Below are positions 15,995 through 24,811 of a DNA stretch of 64,000 bases, piece after piece. A program made the translations under genes and the position numbers. The first letter of the stretch is position 1, and each line of letters starts with the position of its first letter. Source of the DNA: Ignavibacteriota bacterium (lineage in GTDB: Bacteria > Bacteroidota > Ignavibacteria > Ignavibacteriales > Melioribacteraceae); contig JABFGH010000004.1 of the NCBI GenBank assembly GCA_013112585.1, forward strand, positions 205,169-269,168, written 5' to 3'. Under the pieces are notes generated by a model, which made no database searches, was not told the DNA's origin, and saw only the letters and a program-made list of their open reading frames with translations.

Positions 15995-17785
15995 TTATTC
16001 ATCCATTGTTGAAGCAAGTACTTCTTCTAATGATGTTAAGCCGTCTTTTACCTTTTCAAGCCCTGATTCCCGCAGACTTAAAGTTCCATCTTTTTTAGCT
16101 TGTCTTCTAACAGCTTCTTCATCAACTTCATTACCTGAATTAACAATAAGTTCTCTAATTTCCTTTGTAAAATAGAGTGCTTCGTGAATTGCCATTCTGC
16201 CTTTGTAACCTGTTCTATTACATTTTTCGCAGCCATTGGCTTTGTACATCTCTACTTGCTTCCATTCATCAATATCGAGATTTGCAGCTTTTAATAAATC
16301 CTCGTCAATTTGTTCAACTCTCTTTTTGCAGTCAGAGCATAATCTTCTTACCAATCTTTGAGCTACAATTATATTAATTGCATAAGAAATCAAAAACGGT
16401 TCAACACCCATTTTGTATAAACGTGCAACTGCACTGGGTGCATCATTTGTATGGAGTGTTGAAAATGTTAGGTGACCGGTATTAGCAAGTTTAATTGCAG
16501 TTTCTGCTGTTTCCTTATCACGCATCTCACCAACTAAAACTATATCAGGGTCATGCCTAAGTATAGATCTAATCGCCTGCTCAAAATCCATTTTGTAACC
16601 AATTTTAAGCTGGCGTGCACCTTCAATAACATACTCAACCGGGTCTTCTACCGTAAGTACATTTTTGGTCGGATCAATTACCTGGTAAAGTGCGGCAACA
16701 AGAGTAGTTGATTTACCGCTTCCGGTAGGTCCTGTCATAATCACCATACCCTGCGGCTGTGAAATTGACTTTTGAAATGCTTTTAATGAATAACCGGTTA
16801 GTCCAATTTTGCTTATATCTTTAAGTACTTTACGGTCATCTAAAATTCTAATTACAATTGTTTCAAATTTATTTTTAAGTTCTGTTCCTACCATCGGTAA
16901 TACAGAAACTCTGTAACGAATTATATTATGATCAATTTCACGCTGAATAAAACCATCTTGAGCGGCTTCTCTTTCAAATCTGTCCATTCCTTTTGCACGG
17001 TCTTTAACAACAGCCATAACAGCTTCGGGCATTGTATTTTCTTGCGTATGCCAAAGCATCAGTTTACCGTCAATTCTAAAATGGATTTCAGTTTTGTTGC
17101 CGCTTTTGGGTACTACGTGAATATCACTCACGCCCTTACGTACGCCTTCAACAAGTGCTGCTTCAATTAAATTTACAAGCGCACTTTTATTAATTTCAGC
17201 GTCAAGTTCTTCTTCGTTTAAGTTTGCTTCATCCGGTTCAATTGATAATTCCTCATCGGATTCTTCAATCATTTTCAGATATTCATTTTCCGGGGGAACT
17301 AAAACTTGAATTAGTTTATCATAATCTTTTTTACGAAGAAAATTTATTTCATACTTTTTAGCGTTTATGGAATATGCAATTTTACTTAATGATCTATCGG
17401 TAGGATCAATTGCCGCTAAAATTAATTTGTCGCGCATTCTGCCGTTAAAACTGAAGGGGATTACCTTATGAGTTAGAAGCATTTGTTTAACTTCATCACT
17501 CTGCGAGTCAATCATCTTTTTAATTTCTTCAATTTTGGATTCAGGAAGCTCATCTAAATTTATGTTGAGTTCCTTAAAGGCATACAGAACGGCTACTTCT
17601 CTAAATATTAAATCATGATCAAAACCAAACTCATCAACCAAAATTTGTGCTAAATTTCTTTTAAGTTTGTTCTGATCTTGTGCTTTTATTTGAAGTGATT
17701 TTTCTAAAAGTTCAGAATCTATTATTCCTTTTTTAAGAAGCAGGTAACCAATTTTATCCGTCATTTCCAGTTGAGTATCAAACAT
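15995..17785 (-). CDS. pilB: PilB-family pilus extension ATPase
   Basis: 596 residues. An MshEN-type N-terminal domain (about 1-165) precedes the GspE/PilB motor. Walker A GPTGSGKS (352-359), Asp box VEDPVEYV (379-386), Walker B DIVLVGEMRD and the His box TGHLTFSTLHTND are all canonical. Two CxxC pairs (C483/C486 and C519/C522) form the zinc site typical of PilB. The protein drives pilin addition at the inner membrane together with PilC. An acidic linker lies at 172-198. It ends 72 bases before pilT and starts four bases after the pilC stop, so pilC-pilB-pilT are likely co-transcribed. Confidence 0.95.
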   Translation of the reverse strand: MFDTQLEMTDKIGYLLLKKGIIDSELLEKSLQIKAQDQNKLKRNLAQILVDEFGFDHDLIFREVAVLYAFKELNINLDELPESKIEEIKKMIDSQSDEVKQMLLTHKVIPFSFNGRMRDKLILAAIDPTDRSLSKIAYSINAKKYEINFLRKKDYDKLIQVLVPPENEYLKMIEESDEELSIEPDEANLNEEELDAEINKSALVNLIEAALVEGVRKGVSDIHVVPKSGNKTEIHFRIDGKLMLWHTQENTMPEAVMAVVKDRAKGMDRFEREAAQDGFIQREIDHNIIRYRVSVLPMVGTELKNKFETIVIRILDDRKVLKDISKIGLTGYSLKAFQKSISQPQGMVIMTGPTGSGKSTTLVAALYQVIDPTKNVLTVEDPVEYVIEGARQLKIGYKMDFEQAIRSILRHDPDIVLVGEMRDKETAETAIKLANTGHLTFSTLHTNDAPSAVARLYKMGVEPFLISYAINIIVAQRLVRRLCSDCKKRVEQIDEDLLKAANLDIDEWKQVEMYKANGCEKCNRTGYKGRMAIHEALYFTKEIRELIVNSGNEVDEEAVRRQAKKDGTLSLRESGLEKVKDGLTSLEEVLASTMDE

Positions 17786-17789
17786 GCTG

Positions 17790-19133
17790 CTATCTCATCA
17801 TCGGGTTTTTCGGACTAATAGTTGCTGTTTCTGCTGAAACTAATGTTAACAGAATCATCACAATCATAATAACCATTGCAATAAATACTTGAACAAGTTC
17901 GATTATGTTTTTCATTCTAAACACGGTCTCACTTTCGTAATAGTTGGCGAGCTGTTTAGCTGTATTTTTTATTGTACCGGTTTCTTCGGCTGAGTGGAAT
18001 CTTGAAATTGCCGTTTCGGTAAACACCCCGCTGGCTTCAAACGATTCAGTTAACCCGACTCCTTTTTTAAGCATAAGCGGAATTGCAATATTTTTAATTT
18101 GCTGTTCAAAGTATTTGTTGCCAGTTGCTTCTGCTGCAATTCTAATTGGTTCAATACTTTCTGCGGCGCCGCTATACAAGGTGTAAAAAACTCGGCAGAA
18201 TACTTCAATTAATGTTTTATGAACAAGCGAACCAATTACCGGCATTTTAAGCAGGTGTTTATCAACAAACAGCCGTCCTTTTTGGGTTGCAGCAAACCGC
18301 CAAAATAGAATAGGCGGAATTATAACGAATAAAGAAATTAGTACTGGATTGGCTATTAAAAAATCACTCATATCAAGAGTGAAGGCTGTCATTGGGGGTA
18401 AATCAATATCAAATTTTTGAAATAATTTTGCCGTTGCCGGAAAAATATATGCTACGTAAAACAACACTGCGAGAAATAAAACGAATAAGGTAATGAATGG
18501 AGTTATTAACGCACTCCTTAAATCTTTTCTAAACTGATTTCTTCTCTCTAAAAATTTTGCTGTTGCCCGGTATATTTCTGCCATGTTACCGCTCTTGGAT
18601 GCAAGTCCAAGCATATATGCGGTAAATTTGCCAAATATGTTTTCGTATTGTAAGAATACTTTCTGGCTATCGGCGCCTTTTTTAAGATCGTTATTTATCT
18701 GCTTAAGTGTTTCTCTTAAAGTTTTATTTTCTAAATCGTTCACAAGTAGAGTCATAATTTCACTGTACGGCAGTTTCTGTTCTAATAATTCGGAACTAAT
18801 TTTTACGAATGATAATATATCTTGTGCTGGCGGTTTTGCTGTATATTCAAAAAGATATTTGTTTACTGAAACTACATTGTATCCAAGCTTTGTTAATGCC
18901 TTCTCTACCTCTTCTTTGCTGAAAGCTTTTTGTTCGCCCTTGACAGGTTTTTCATTCCCTTTTCTAATCTTATAAATGAATGTGCTTTTCTTTTCAACTT
19001 TTTTGAGCTTAAGTTTTTTCTTTTCAACAATTTTACTAATCCTTGTTTTTCCTTCCTTAAATGAAGGAGCATTTAGATTACCTGTTATTGTTTGTCCGTT
19101 TAAGTTTACTGCACTAAATCTTATCTCAACCAT
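17790..19133 (-). CDS. pilC: PilC-family inner-membrane platform protein
   Basis: 447 residues with the duplicated T2SSF fold. Membrane helices are at about 208-232, 262-280 and 415-437. The repeats carry the family motifs FLERRNQFRKDLRSALITP and GLTESFEASGVFTETAISRFHSAEETG (quoted only in part, key residues Gly-Glu-E-T-G). PilC forms the platform that couples the PilB and PilT motors to pilin insertion. The N-terminal ~75 residues include a basic stretch (SKIVEKKKLKLKKVEKKST) longer than in many homologues. A terminator separates it from the pilin gene upstream, which would let pilin be made in excess. Confidence 0.92.
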   Translation of the reverse strand: MVEIRFSAVNLNGQTITGNLNAPSFKEGKTRISKIVEKKKLKLKKVEKKSTFIYKIRKGNEKPVKGEQKAFSKEEVEKALTKLGYNVVSVNKYLFEYTAKPPAQDILSFVKISSELLEQKLPYSEIMTLLVNDLENKTLRETLKQINNDLKKGADSQKVFLQYENIFGKFTAYMLGLASKSGNMAEIYRATAKFLERRNQFRKDLRSALITPFITLFVLFLAVLFYVAYIFPATAKLFQKFDIDLPPMTAFTLDMSDFLIANPVLISLFVIIPPILFWRFAATQKGRLFVDKHLLKMPVIGSLVHKTLIEVFCRVFYTLYSGAAESIEPIRIAAEATGNKYFEQQIKNIAIPLMLKKGVGLTESFEASGVFTETAISRFHSAEETGTIKNTAKQLANYYESETVFRMKNIIELVQVFIAMVIMIVMILLTLVSAETATISPKNPMMR

Positions 19134-19160
19134 GGCTCTTTGCTTTTTATTTTGATTAGA

Positions 19161-19196
19161 AAAGGGCTGTTAAGTATTTCTACCTAACAGCCTTTA
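19161..19196 (-). terminator. Rho-independent terminator between pilin and pilC
   Basis: Read on the minus strand, GGCTGTTA (19192-19185) pairs with TAACAGCC (19172-19165), then CTTTTCT follows. It sits 63 bases after the pilin stop and before pilC. It may be partly read through, giving more pilin than machinery mRNA. Confidence 0.8.
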
Positions 19197-19259
19197 ATTA
19201 TGAATTGCTAACAGATTGTGAAATAACAAGTCTGTTGGAAGTTCAGGGGAATAGAGGAA

Positions 19260-19652
19260 TTAACTTCTTCCCTCAGTAAATACTGAATTCACTGAATCCT
19301 TAGTAACTGTTGTTACAATCCTCCAGTCATAATCGCCATCGGCTGGTAGACCTGTAATAGTAACTTGTGCATTGGCACCGCCAGTAGCACCACTTGCTGC
19401 ATAAGAACCATTAGCATTAGATAATAAAGCTGCTGGAACTGAAAATCCTACAAAGCTGTTACCGCCACCTGCCATTGCAGTAGGTTTTCTGTAATACTGC
19501 TGTGCCATAGCACCGATTGTTGTACAGTCTGATACTACCGCATCTTTAGCTGCTTCTTCTGAACTGGCTGTAAATACATTGATACCAACTACTACTGCAA
19601 TACCAACTATGATAACGCCCAATACGATAAGTAATAATTGTTGTTGACCCAT
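19260..19652 (-). CDS. Pilin-like major subunit candidate
   Basis: 130 residues: MGQQQLLLIVLGVIIVGIAVVVG forms an N-terminal hydrophobic helix, followed by EEAAKDAVVSDCTTIGAMAQQYYRKP, the amphipathic continuation typical of a pilin, then a small Gly/Ala-rich globular domain. It sits at the head of the pilC-pilB-pilT cluster, behind its own terminator, and looks like the main pilus subunit. The processing site is atypical: if cleavage follows Gly2, the leader is a single dipeptide and Leu replaces Glu+5. AGGAG lies 7 bases before the ATG. A close paralogue lies directly upstream. Confidence 0.75.
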   Translation of the reverse strand: MGQQQLLLIVLGVIIVGIAVVVGINVFTASSEEAAKDAVVSDCTTIGAMAQQYYRKPTAMAGGGNSFVGFSVPAALLSNANGSYAASGATGGANAQVTITGLPADGDYDWRIVTTVTKDSVNSVFTEGRS

Positions 19653-19718
19653 TGTGAAACTCCTATGTTATTTGAATAAAGTTATTTTGTTGATGTTTAT
19701 TTTATTTGCTAATTACTA

Positions 19719-19735
19719 TTAAATAAATGTGCCAA
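19719..19735 (-). promoter_or_regulatory. Possible sigma-54-type promoter of the pilin gene
   Basis: On the minus strand TTGGCACATTTATTTAA has a perfect TTGGCAC -24 element, but the -12 element is TTTAA instead of TTGCW. Placement (about 70-80 bases before the ATG) agrees with the better site at 1308. Because the -12 GC is missing, this may be chance. Confidence 0.35.
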
Positions 19736-19826
19736 AGTATTTTGTTCTGTTTTTATTCATTTTTTAAGTTTTTTTAACATTTTTTTTTGACTTAGCATTT
19801 TCTACATGTAAGTATTGCTTAACACT

Positions 19827-20207
19827 TTAATGAATTATTGCTGTTTGGATAGTTTTAGGTGTTACCGTTACCGATATGCTTACTGAATCGTTCCCGGTTA
19901 CAACATCATTGCCTATTCCGGTTATAACAATATCGTCAGCGTTTACAACAGCTTCATATCTGCCGGATGCAGTTACAACCAAATCTGCAGGAATTTTCCA
20001 GTCTGTAAATTTTCTTCCGCCGCCAAGTAATGATCTTGGTCTCTGATAATATTGCTGAGCCATAGAAGCAAGATTAAAGGCTTCGTTAATCATGTTGTCG
20101 CGCTTTGCTTCTACTGCACTTGTCTTGAAAAGGGTTATTCCCAGTATTACCGCAATTCCTACTACGATAATTCCGAGTACGATAAGTAGAAGTTGTTGTT
20201 GTCCCAA
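19827..20207 (-). CDS. Pilin-like paralogue with TTG start
   Basis: 126 residues, nearly identical to its neighbour over the first 15 residues (MGQQQLLLIVLGIIVVGIAVILG) and sharing the MAQQYYQRPRSLLGGG region, but with a different C-terminal half. No ATG or GTG fits: the homology begins exactly at a TTG (20205-20207), and GGAG lies 9 bases upstream. It also has the dipeptide MG leader and lacks Glu+5. It may be a second pilus subunit or a minor variant; the TTG start suggests lower output. It is the first gene of the 14 kb minus-strand pilus cluster. Confidence 0.7.
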   Translation of the reverse strand: MGQQQLLLIVLGIIVVGIAVILGITLFKTSAVEAKRDNMINEAFNLASMAQQYYQRPRSLLGGGRKFTDWKIPADLVVTASGRYEAVVNADDIVITGIGNDVVTGNDSVSISVTVTPKTIQTAIIH

Positions 20208-20262
20208 TTTTCAAGTCTCCGTTATTTATGTGGAAATTATTTCTTTTGTTTTAATCTGGATA

Positions 20263-20279
20263 AAGAATAATTATGCCAA
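20263..20279 (-). promoter_or_regulatory. Weak sigma-54-like site upstream of the pilin paralogue
   Basis: The minus strand reads TTGGCATAATTATTCTT: a good TTGGCA -24 element but TTCTT at -12. It begins 72 bases before the TTG start, like the other candidate sites. It is listed for the pattern only. Confidence 0.25.
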
Positions 20280-20452
20280 TATTATTATTTGAATACAGTC
20301 TGAAAACAAACTTTTTGTAAGCCGGATAGCGTATCGCGAAAAACTTACATGTAGTTGAGCAATTTTTACAATAGTAGTTTTTACTTCTTTTTTGGTTGGC
20401 AGGGTGTGGGTTTTTGAGGTTGAAGGTTTGAAAGTTTTTAAGCTCCATGGGT

Positions 20453-20492
20453 GCATGATTGCATGTATGCATGGTTGAATGATTGCATGATT
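20453..20492. repeat. 8-base tandem repeat, five units
   Basis: Five consecutive octamers: GCATGATT, GCATGTAT, GCATGGTT, GAATGATT, GCATGATT. The same degenerate ATGGTTGN-type octamer forms eight units at 46248-46311. Confidence 0.8.
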
Positions 20493-20574
20493 GTTTGTAA
20501 AGCGAAATTTATTTCGGGAGTAAATTATTATTTGTAGGGACCAAAGAAGGAGGTGGTTGAGTGAATAATTGAAA

Positions 20575-20728
20575 GATTGCAAGCCTGCCTACCGGGGGTA
20601 GAATTGAATTATTTGTTGCAAGTTTCAAGTTGGCAGGTTACAGGTTGAAAGGATTGAAGCATTGAAGGATTTAATGTTTGAATGGAAACCCGTATTAATA
20701 TTATCGATTCTACGATTACCGATTGTCG
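20575..20728 (+). repeat. Direct repeat copy A (~154 bases)
   Basis: Begins GATTGCAAGCCTGCCTACCG and ends near ACGATTACCGATTGTCG. It contains TTTCAAGTTGGCAGGTT and TTTGAATGGAAACCCG in the same order and nearly the same spacing as copy B at 21272-21425. Identity is roughly 80-85% by eye. Confidence 0.85.
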
Positions 20729-20890
20729 TAAATACTTTTCACATTTGCCATTTCACGTCTCTACATCTTCAGGATTATCAAGATTGAAAGATTATTAAAA
20801 TTGAAGATTGAAAAAGCAATTAATTTTTAAGTTTTTAACCCCGTAAGGAGTGGAATTATTATAGAAAATCAAACACCAGTAAATATTAAA

Positions 20891-21038
20891 ACTCCGAGGG
20901 AGTGACATGTTTTTTTCAAATCGAATTGCTAAAGATTATTCATAAAACGTTTTTGTTCTTAGCGTCTCTGCGTCTTAGCGTGCGATGCTTATTTCTATTC
21001 ACGAAGAGCCGCAAAGAGCAATGTCACTCCTACGGAGT
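20891..21038. repeat. Inverted repeat pair around CTTAGCGTCTCTGCG motif
   Basis: ACTCCGAGGGAGTGACAT (20891-20908) and the reverse complement of ATGTCACTCCTACGGAGT (21021-21038) agree at 16 of 18 positions. Between them lies CTTAGCGTCTCTGCGTCTTA (20958-20977), a motif that also occurs in the 32.6 kb spacer. Confidence 0.7.
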
Positions 21039-21271
21039 CCTCAATTATGTTTCTATAAAAATATCATACCTTCGGAATTATTAGGGTTGAATGATAAAAG
21101 GATTATCAAGATTATCAAGATTGAAAGATGAAAGGACTCTGAGGCTAAATGATTTTCTTCATTTATATTTTCGATTATTCGATTATTCGATTACCGAACG
21201 TCAGCTAGTAATAGATTGATTAAATTGCCGTCACACTTCGACTGGGCTCTGTGTGACTTTCTAGATTGTAT

Positions 21272-21425
21272 GATTGCAAGCCTGCCTACCGGAGGTAAGA
21301 TTTAATAATTGGTTGCAGGTTTCAAGTTGGCAGGTTGCAGGTTGAAAGGGTTGAAGGATTACATGATTTAATGTTTGAATGGAAACCCGCATTTATATTA
21401 TCGATTATACGATTACCGATTTTCG
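21272..21425 (+). repeat. Direct repeat copy B (~154 bases)
   Basis: Second copy of the repeat at 20575-20728. It starts GATTGCAAGCCTGCCTACCG and contains TTTCAAGTTGGCAGGTTGCA, TTTAATGTTTGAATGGAAAC and ATACGATTACCGATTTTCG. It is followed after six bases by a REP-like palindrome. Confidence 0.85.
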
Positions 21426-21431
21426 ATTAGC

Positions 21432-21453
21432 GCCTGCCTGCCGATTAGGCAGG
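21432..21453. repeat. REP-like palindrome, copy 1
   Basis: A 22-base palindrome-containing unit (GCCTGCCTGCC-GATTA-GGCAGG). Its exact reverse complement occurs at 48030-48051, next to the same TCGATTATACGATTACCG neighbour (21401-21418 here), so a larger element exists in two orientations. Confidence 0.8.
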
Positions 21454-21564
21454 ATAAACGATTACCGAACGGGCAGGATTATCGTACTAAAACACTTTGT
21501 GTGCCCTGATGAAGCCGTTATACTTCTACACTACTAAACTTCTAAACTCCTACACTTCTGCTTT

Positions 21565-23847
21565 TTAGACCACTGCCTGCAAATCAGAAGAGGTATCTTT
21601 CTGGTTTAACCACTCATCAATAATGATTTTTAGGAATTGAACATTTATCGGTTTTGCAATGTAGTCATTCATTCCGCCTGAAAGGCAGCGTTCCCTGTCT
21701 TTCATACTCGAGTGAGCCGTTAATGCAATAATAGGTATACTGCTTATATCACCTTCGAGTGATCTAATTTTTTCAGTTGCAGCAATGCCGTCCATACCTT
21801 CCATTTCAACATCCATTAAAACTAAATCAAATCTGTAAGACTTAATCGCTTCAATTGCTTCTGCACCGCTCGATACGGCGTCAACCAGATAACCAATTTC
21901 TGTGAGTATTTTTAATTCAACTGCCTGATTACTTTTGTCGTCTTCAACTAATAAAATACGCTTATTACTAACAGTCTTTTTCGGCATTCCGGAAACGTTG
22001 GAACTCTTTTTAACTTCAGTTTTGTTTTCTGGTTTCACTTCGGATTTATCGCCGGTTTTACCACTATTATCTTTTTGTTCAATTATATTTTCATTATCAA
22101 ATCTAAACTCGGTTGTAAAGGTAAAAGTAGAGCCTTCGTTAACATTGCTTTCAGCATATATTTCACCGTTCATCATGGTTACTAATTCTTTACATATTAC
22201 CAAACCTAAGCCTGCACCTTCTGTTTCGGGATTTTTATATTTTACTTTTTTATCGGCATCAAATATTGTGGGCAGCTTATCAGCAGGTATGCCGCAGCCG
22301 GTATCTTTAACTTCAGTAATTAATTTAATGTTTGAGTTTTCAATTTCTTCAATTCCCACTTTCACGGATATCTCACCGGTTTCGGTAAACTTAGCTGAAT
22401 TACCGAGCAGGTTAACTAATATTTGTCTAAATCTTATAGCATCACCGATTAAAGTTTTAGGTATATCAGTAGCAACACTTTGAGTAATCGTTAAGCTCTT
22501 TTTTACCAGTGGTGCAATCATCGAAATTGATTTTTCAATAATACCCTTCATCTCAAATTCCGATTCCTCAATTTCCATTTTACCGGATTCGATTTTATAG
22601 AAATCTAAATTATTATTGATAATATCAACTAAACTATCGGCAGATATTTTTGCGCTTCTGGCAAAGTCACGCATCTCATTTCCGTCATTAAATAGTTCAC
22701 CTTCAATAAGTGTTAAGTACCCGATAACCGAATTCATTGGCGTGCGCAATTCATGATTCATTTTGGCTAAAAATTCAGATTTACTATTGCTTGCTTTAAG
22801 CGCTTTAACTGAATTTTTTTCAGCTTTCATTTTAGATATTTGAAGCTGCTTAATTGCTCTATTTCTATCCTGTTCAGCTTGCACCTGTCTTGTAATATCC
22901 TGAATGCTCCCTTCATAATATAAGAACTCATCATTTTCATCGAATATTACTTGAGCATTCATCTTAACATTTATTTCATGCCCTTCGTTTGCTTTAAAGG
23001 TAACTTTATAATTTTTAATCTTTCCATGTGTTTCAAGCAGTTTTATAAAACTTTCATAATCCTTTTCATTTTTGAAAAAATCATCGGGGAATTGTAAATC
23101 TTTAATTTCAGACTCTTCGGTATAACCTAATATTTTTTGAAAGGAAGGATTACTTATTAGCAGTTTCCCGCTTTTTTCATATTGAAAAATTCCTTGTACT
23201 GAATTTTCGAAAATACTTTTAAATTTACTTTCGAGCATTTTCGCTCTAAATGCTTCATATAGTGATTCTTTTCTTAATCTATAATTTATTGAACTTGCAA
23301 CCACACTCATTAAACTAATTAGAAGCACAAAAAGAACTGAACCCCAAACATTAGGTAAAAAGTAAATCGATCTATCATTTAGCAGTATTGATGCTGCAAA
23401 TACTAAGTTATAATAAATGGAAAGAATAATTTGGTGCTGAACTTCCCAGCCGAGGAACAGGGCAGAAGTAAAAATAAGTAGCGCCAATATTAGTGAGTTA
23501 ATTAAAATTGAATCGGGTATTAGCAAGATCATTGAACCGAACGATGCAATCAATGATAACAGAAGTATATGGAGAATAATAAATGGATGTTTTTTACCGA
23601 ATTTGAAATAAGTTGAAGCTAATATAATAAATGCGATTATTGTTGCAATAACTCTCCCAAAGTATATTTCTATTGAAAATTCGGCGTAATATCTGATTTC
23701 AAAAAGAAGAGCTAAGAGTCCGGCAACAGAGGTAATAATTGCTATCAGTCTTATCGGTAAAATAAGCAGCTTTTTATTTTCCTCTTTTATAAATTTTTCA
23801 CTCTCGGCACTATTTAGCTGTTTCTTGTTTTTTTTTCTCATTTTCAT
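21565..23847 (-). CDS. Membrane hybrid histidine kinase with PAS domain and receiver
   Basis: 760 residues. Five to six hydrophobic segments (about 27-205) form a membrane input region with little extracellular loop. A PAS domain follows (about 215-325: IFENSVQGIFQYEKSGKLL), then a short coiled coil, HisKA with H365 (MNHELRTPMNS), HATPase_c (GNSAKFTETG, DTGCGIPADK, GAGLGLVI) and a C-terminal receiver with D679 (DLVLMDVEMEGMDG). The architecture resembles BarA/LuxQ-like hybrid kinases. No cognate regulator is adjacent; the nearest are the pilus-linked ones 10 kb away. A sigma-54-like site lies about 60-76 bases upstream. Confidence 0.9.
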   Translation of the reverse strand: MKMRKKNKKQLNSAESEKFIKEENKKLLILPIRLIAIITSVAGLLALLFEIRYYAEFSIEIYFGRVIATIIAFIILASTYFKFGKKHPFIILHILLLSLIASFGSMILLIPDSILINSLILALLIFTSALFLGWEVQHQIILSIYYNLVFAASILLNDRSIYFLPNVWGSVLFVLLISLMSVVASSINYRLRKESLYEAFRAKMLESKFKSIFENSVQGIFQYEKSGKLLISNPSFQKILGYTEESEIKDLQFPDDFFKNEKDYESFIKLLETHGKIKNYKVTFKANEGHEINVKMNAQVIFDENDEFLYYEGSIQDITRQVQAEQDRNRAIKQLQISKMKAEKNSVKALKASNSKSEFLAKMNHELRTPMNSVIGYLTLIEGELFNDGNEMRDFARSAKISADSLVDIINNNLDFYKIESGKMEIEESEFEMKGIIEKSISMIAPLVKKSLTITQSVATDIPKTLIGDAIRFRQILVNLLGNSAKFTETGEISVKVGIEEIENSNIKLITEVKDTGCGIPADKLPTIFDADKKVKYKNPETEGAGLGLVICKELVTMMNGEIYAESNVNEGSTFTFTTEFRFDNENIIEQKDNSGKTGDKSEVKPENKTEVKKSSNVSGMPKKTVSNKRILLVEDDKSNQAVELKILTEIGYLVDAVSSGAEAIEAIKSYRFDLVLMDVEMEGMDGIAATEKIRSLEGDISSIPIIALTAHSSMKDRERCLSGGMNDYIAKPINVQFLKIIIDEWLNQKDTSSDLQAVV

Positions 23848-23906
23848 AATCTCATACTGCTTCTTTTTGGGGTTTTACAATTCTTTATTTAGCATATTCA
23901 TAAATA

Positions 23907-23923
23907 AGTAATATCTATGCCAA
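23907..23923 (-). promoter_or_regulatory. Possible sigma-54-type promoter of the 760-residue kinase
   Basis: The minus strand reads TTGGCATAGATATTACT: a full TTGGCA -24 element, correct spacing, and TTACT at -12 (Ala-for-Gly change in the GC pair position, AC for GC). It lies 60-76 bases before the start codon. The rest of the 23848-24148 spacer shows nothing else clear. Confidence 0.35.
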
Positions 23924-24148
23924 CATGATTTTAAGCACAATTATTAAATAAAATGTCAACATTTCGGGTAATTTAGCGTGTCTGTCAATTTAACGTACCA
24001 TCAAAAGTCAATACTATGCTACTGATTTTATTATCGAAAAAAAATTGGTATGATTTAGGGCACATTTGATATTTAATTCACTTTTTTAGAGCAAAAAGTT
24101 ACTAATGAAAAAATTACATCAAATTGTGCGAAAAGATGTGAATTTTAC

Positions 24149-24808
24149 CTAATCTTTCCAGATAAAATCGAATAGAAGATAAGAGGCGGTGAGCATAATT
24201 ACATCGTAGCAAACCAGTACGGCAATCTCAACAAAAGCGTCGCTTATTGTGTCGCCGTCGATTGAAAATTTTGTTAATTCCAATAAAGTTAAAATAAGCG
24301 GCAGTAGAATTGGGAATGATAAAACAGGATACAAAGTACCCTTAGAACTGGCTTTTGAAATAATTGCAGCAATTATTGTTGAGGAAACTGCTATGCCGAT
24401 ATTCCCAAAGAAAAATGAAATTACGAAGAGGGTGAAATTCTCTATTACGAAAGATTCAAACAGTAAGGAGTATAGCGTAGTAATAAAAATATTCATCAAA
24501 AAAACTAAGAGCAGATTAAAAAGTAATTTGCCGCTGTAAATAGTTGCAGGTGCTGCAATTAACTGAAGTGTTAAAGTTGTTCCTCTTTCTTCCTCGGAAA
24601 CAAACGCCCTTGATAAACCCGACATTGCCGAAAAGAAAATAACAACCCAAAGCAAGCCGCCGGTTAAGTAGCCGGAAATTTTTTCGGTACCGATTGAAAA
24701 TAAAATTACACTGATAGTTACAAGTATAAACATCGCTAAGGCATTTATAGCATAACGTGTTCGTAATTCCGAATTCCAATCTTTACTGAATAATGCTAAA
24801 GCTTTCAT
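24149..24808 (-). CDS. ccmB: CcmB haem-export ABC membrane subunit
   Basis: 219 residues with six hydrophobic helices and the CcmB-type N terminus MKALALFSKDWNSELRTRYA. The FFSAMSGLSRAFVSEEERGT loop after helix 2 is the family's best conserved segment. CcmB is the integral membrane part of the CcmAB ABC complex, which uses ATP to release holo-CcmE for cytochrome c maturation. It follows ccmA by three bases and is the last gene of this minus-strand run. Other ccm genes lie 18 kb away. Confidence 0.92.
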   Translation of the reverse strand: MKALALFSKDWNSELRTRYAINALAMFILVTISVILFSIGTEKISGYLTGGLLWVVIFFSAMSGLSRAFVSEEERGTTLTLQLIAAPATIYSGKLLFNLLLVFLMNIFITTLYSLLFESFVIENFTLFVISFFFGNIGIAVSSTIIAAIISKASSKGTLYPVLSFPILLPLILTLLELTKFSIDGDTISDAFVEIAVLVCYDVIMLTASYLLFDFIWKD

Positions 24809-24811
24809 AGA

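Larger units (their letters stand above)
20280..21564. repeat. 1.3 kb non-coding spacer filled with dispersed repeats
   Basis: There is no credible gene on either strand here. The stretch is a patchwork of repeat types: 8-base tandem units (20453-20492), a 154-base direct repeat in two copies, an inverted pair around 20891-21038 and a REP-like palindrome (21432-21453). Similar pieces recur in other spacers of this window (46-48 kb) but never inside genes. It separates the pilus cluster from the next hybrid kinase. Confidence 0.8.

Noticed and set aside
20251..20582. Two overlapping minus-strand frames upstream of the pilin paralogue
   Set aside because: They translate the ATGCATGATTG octamer repeats and cover the presumed pilin promoter. 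There is no ribosome-binding site.
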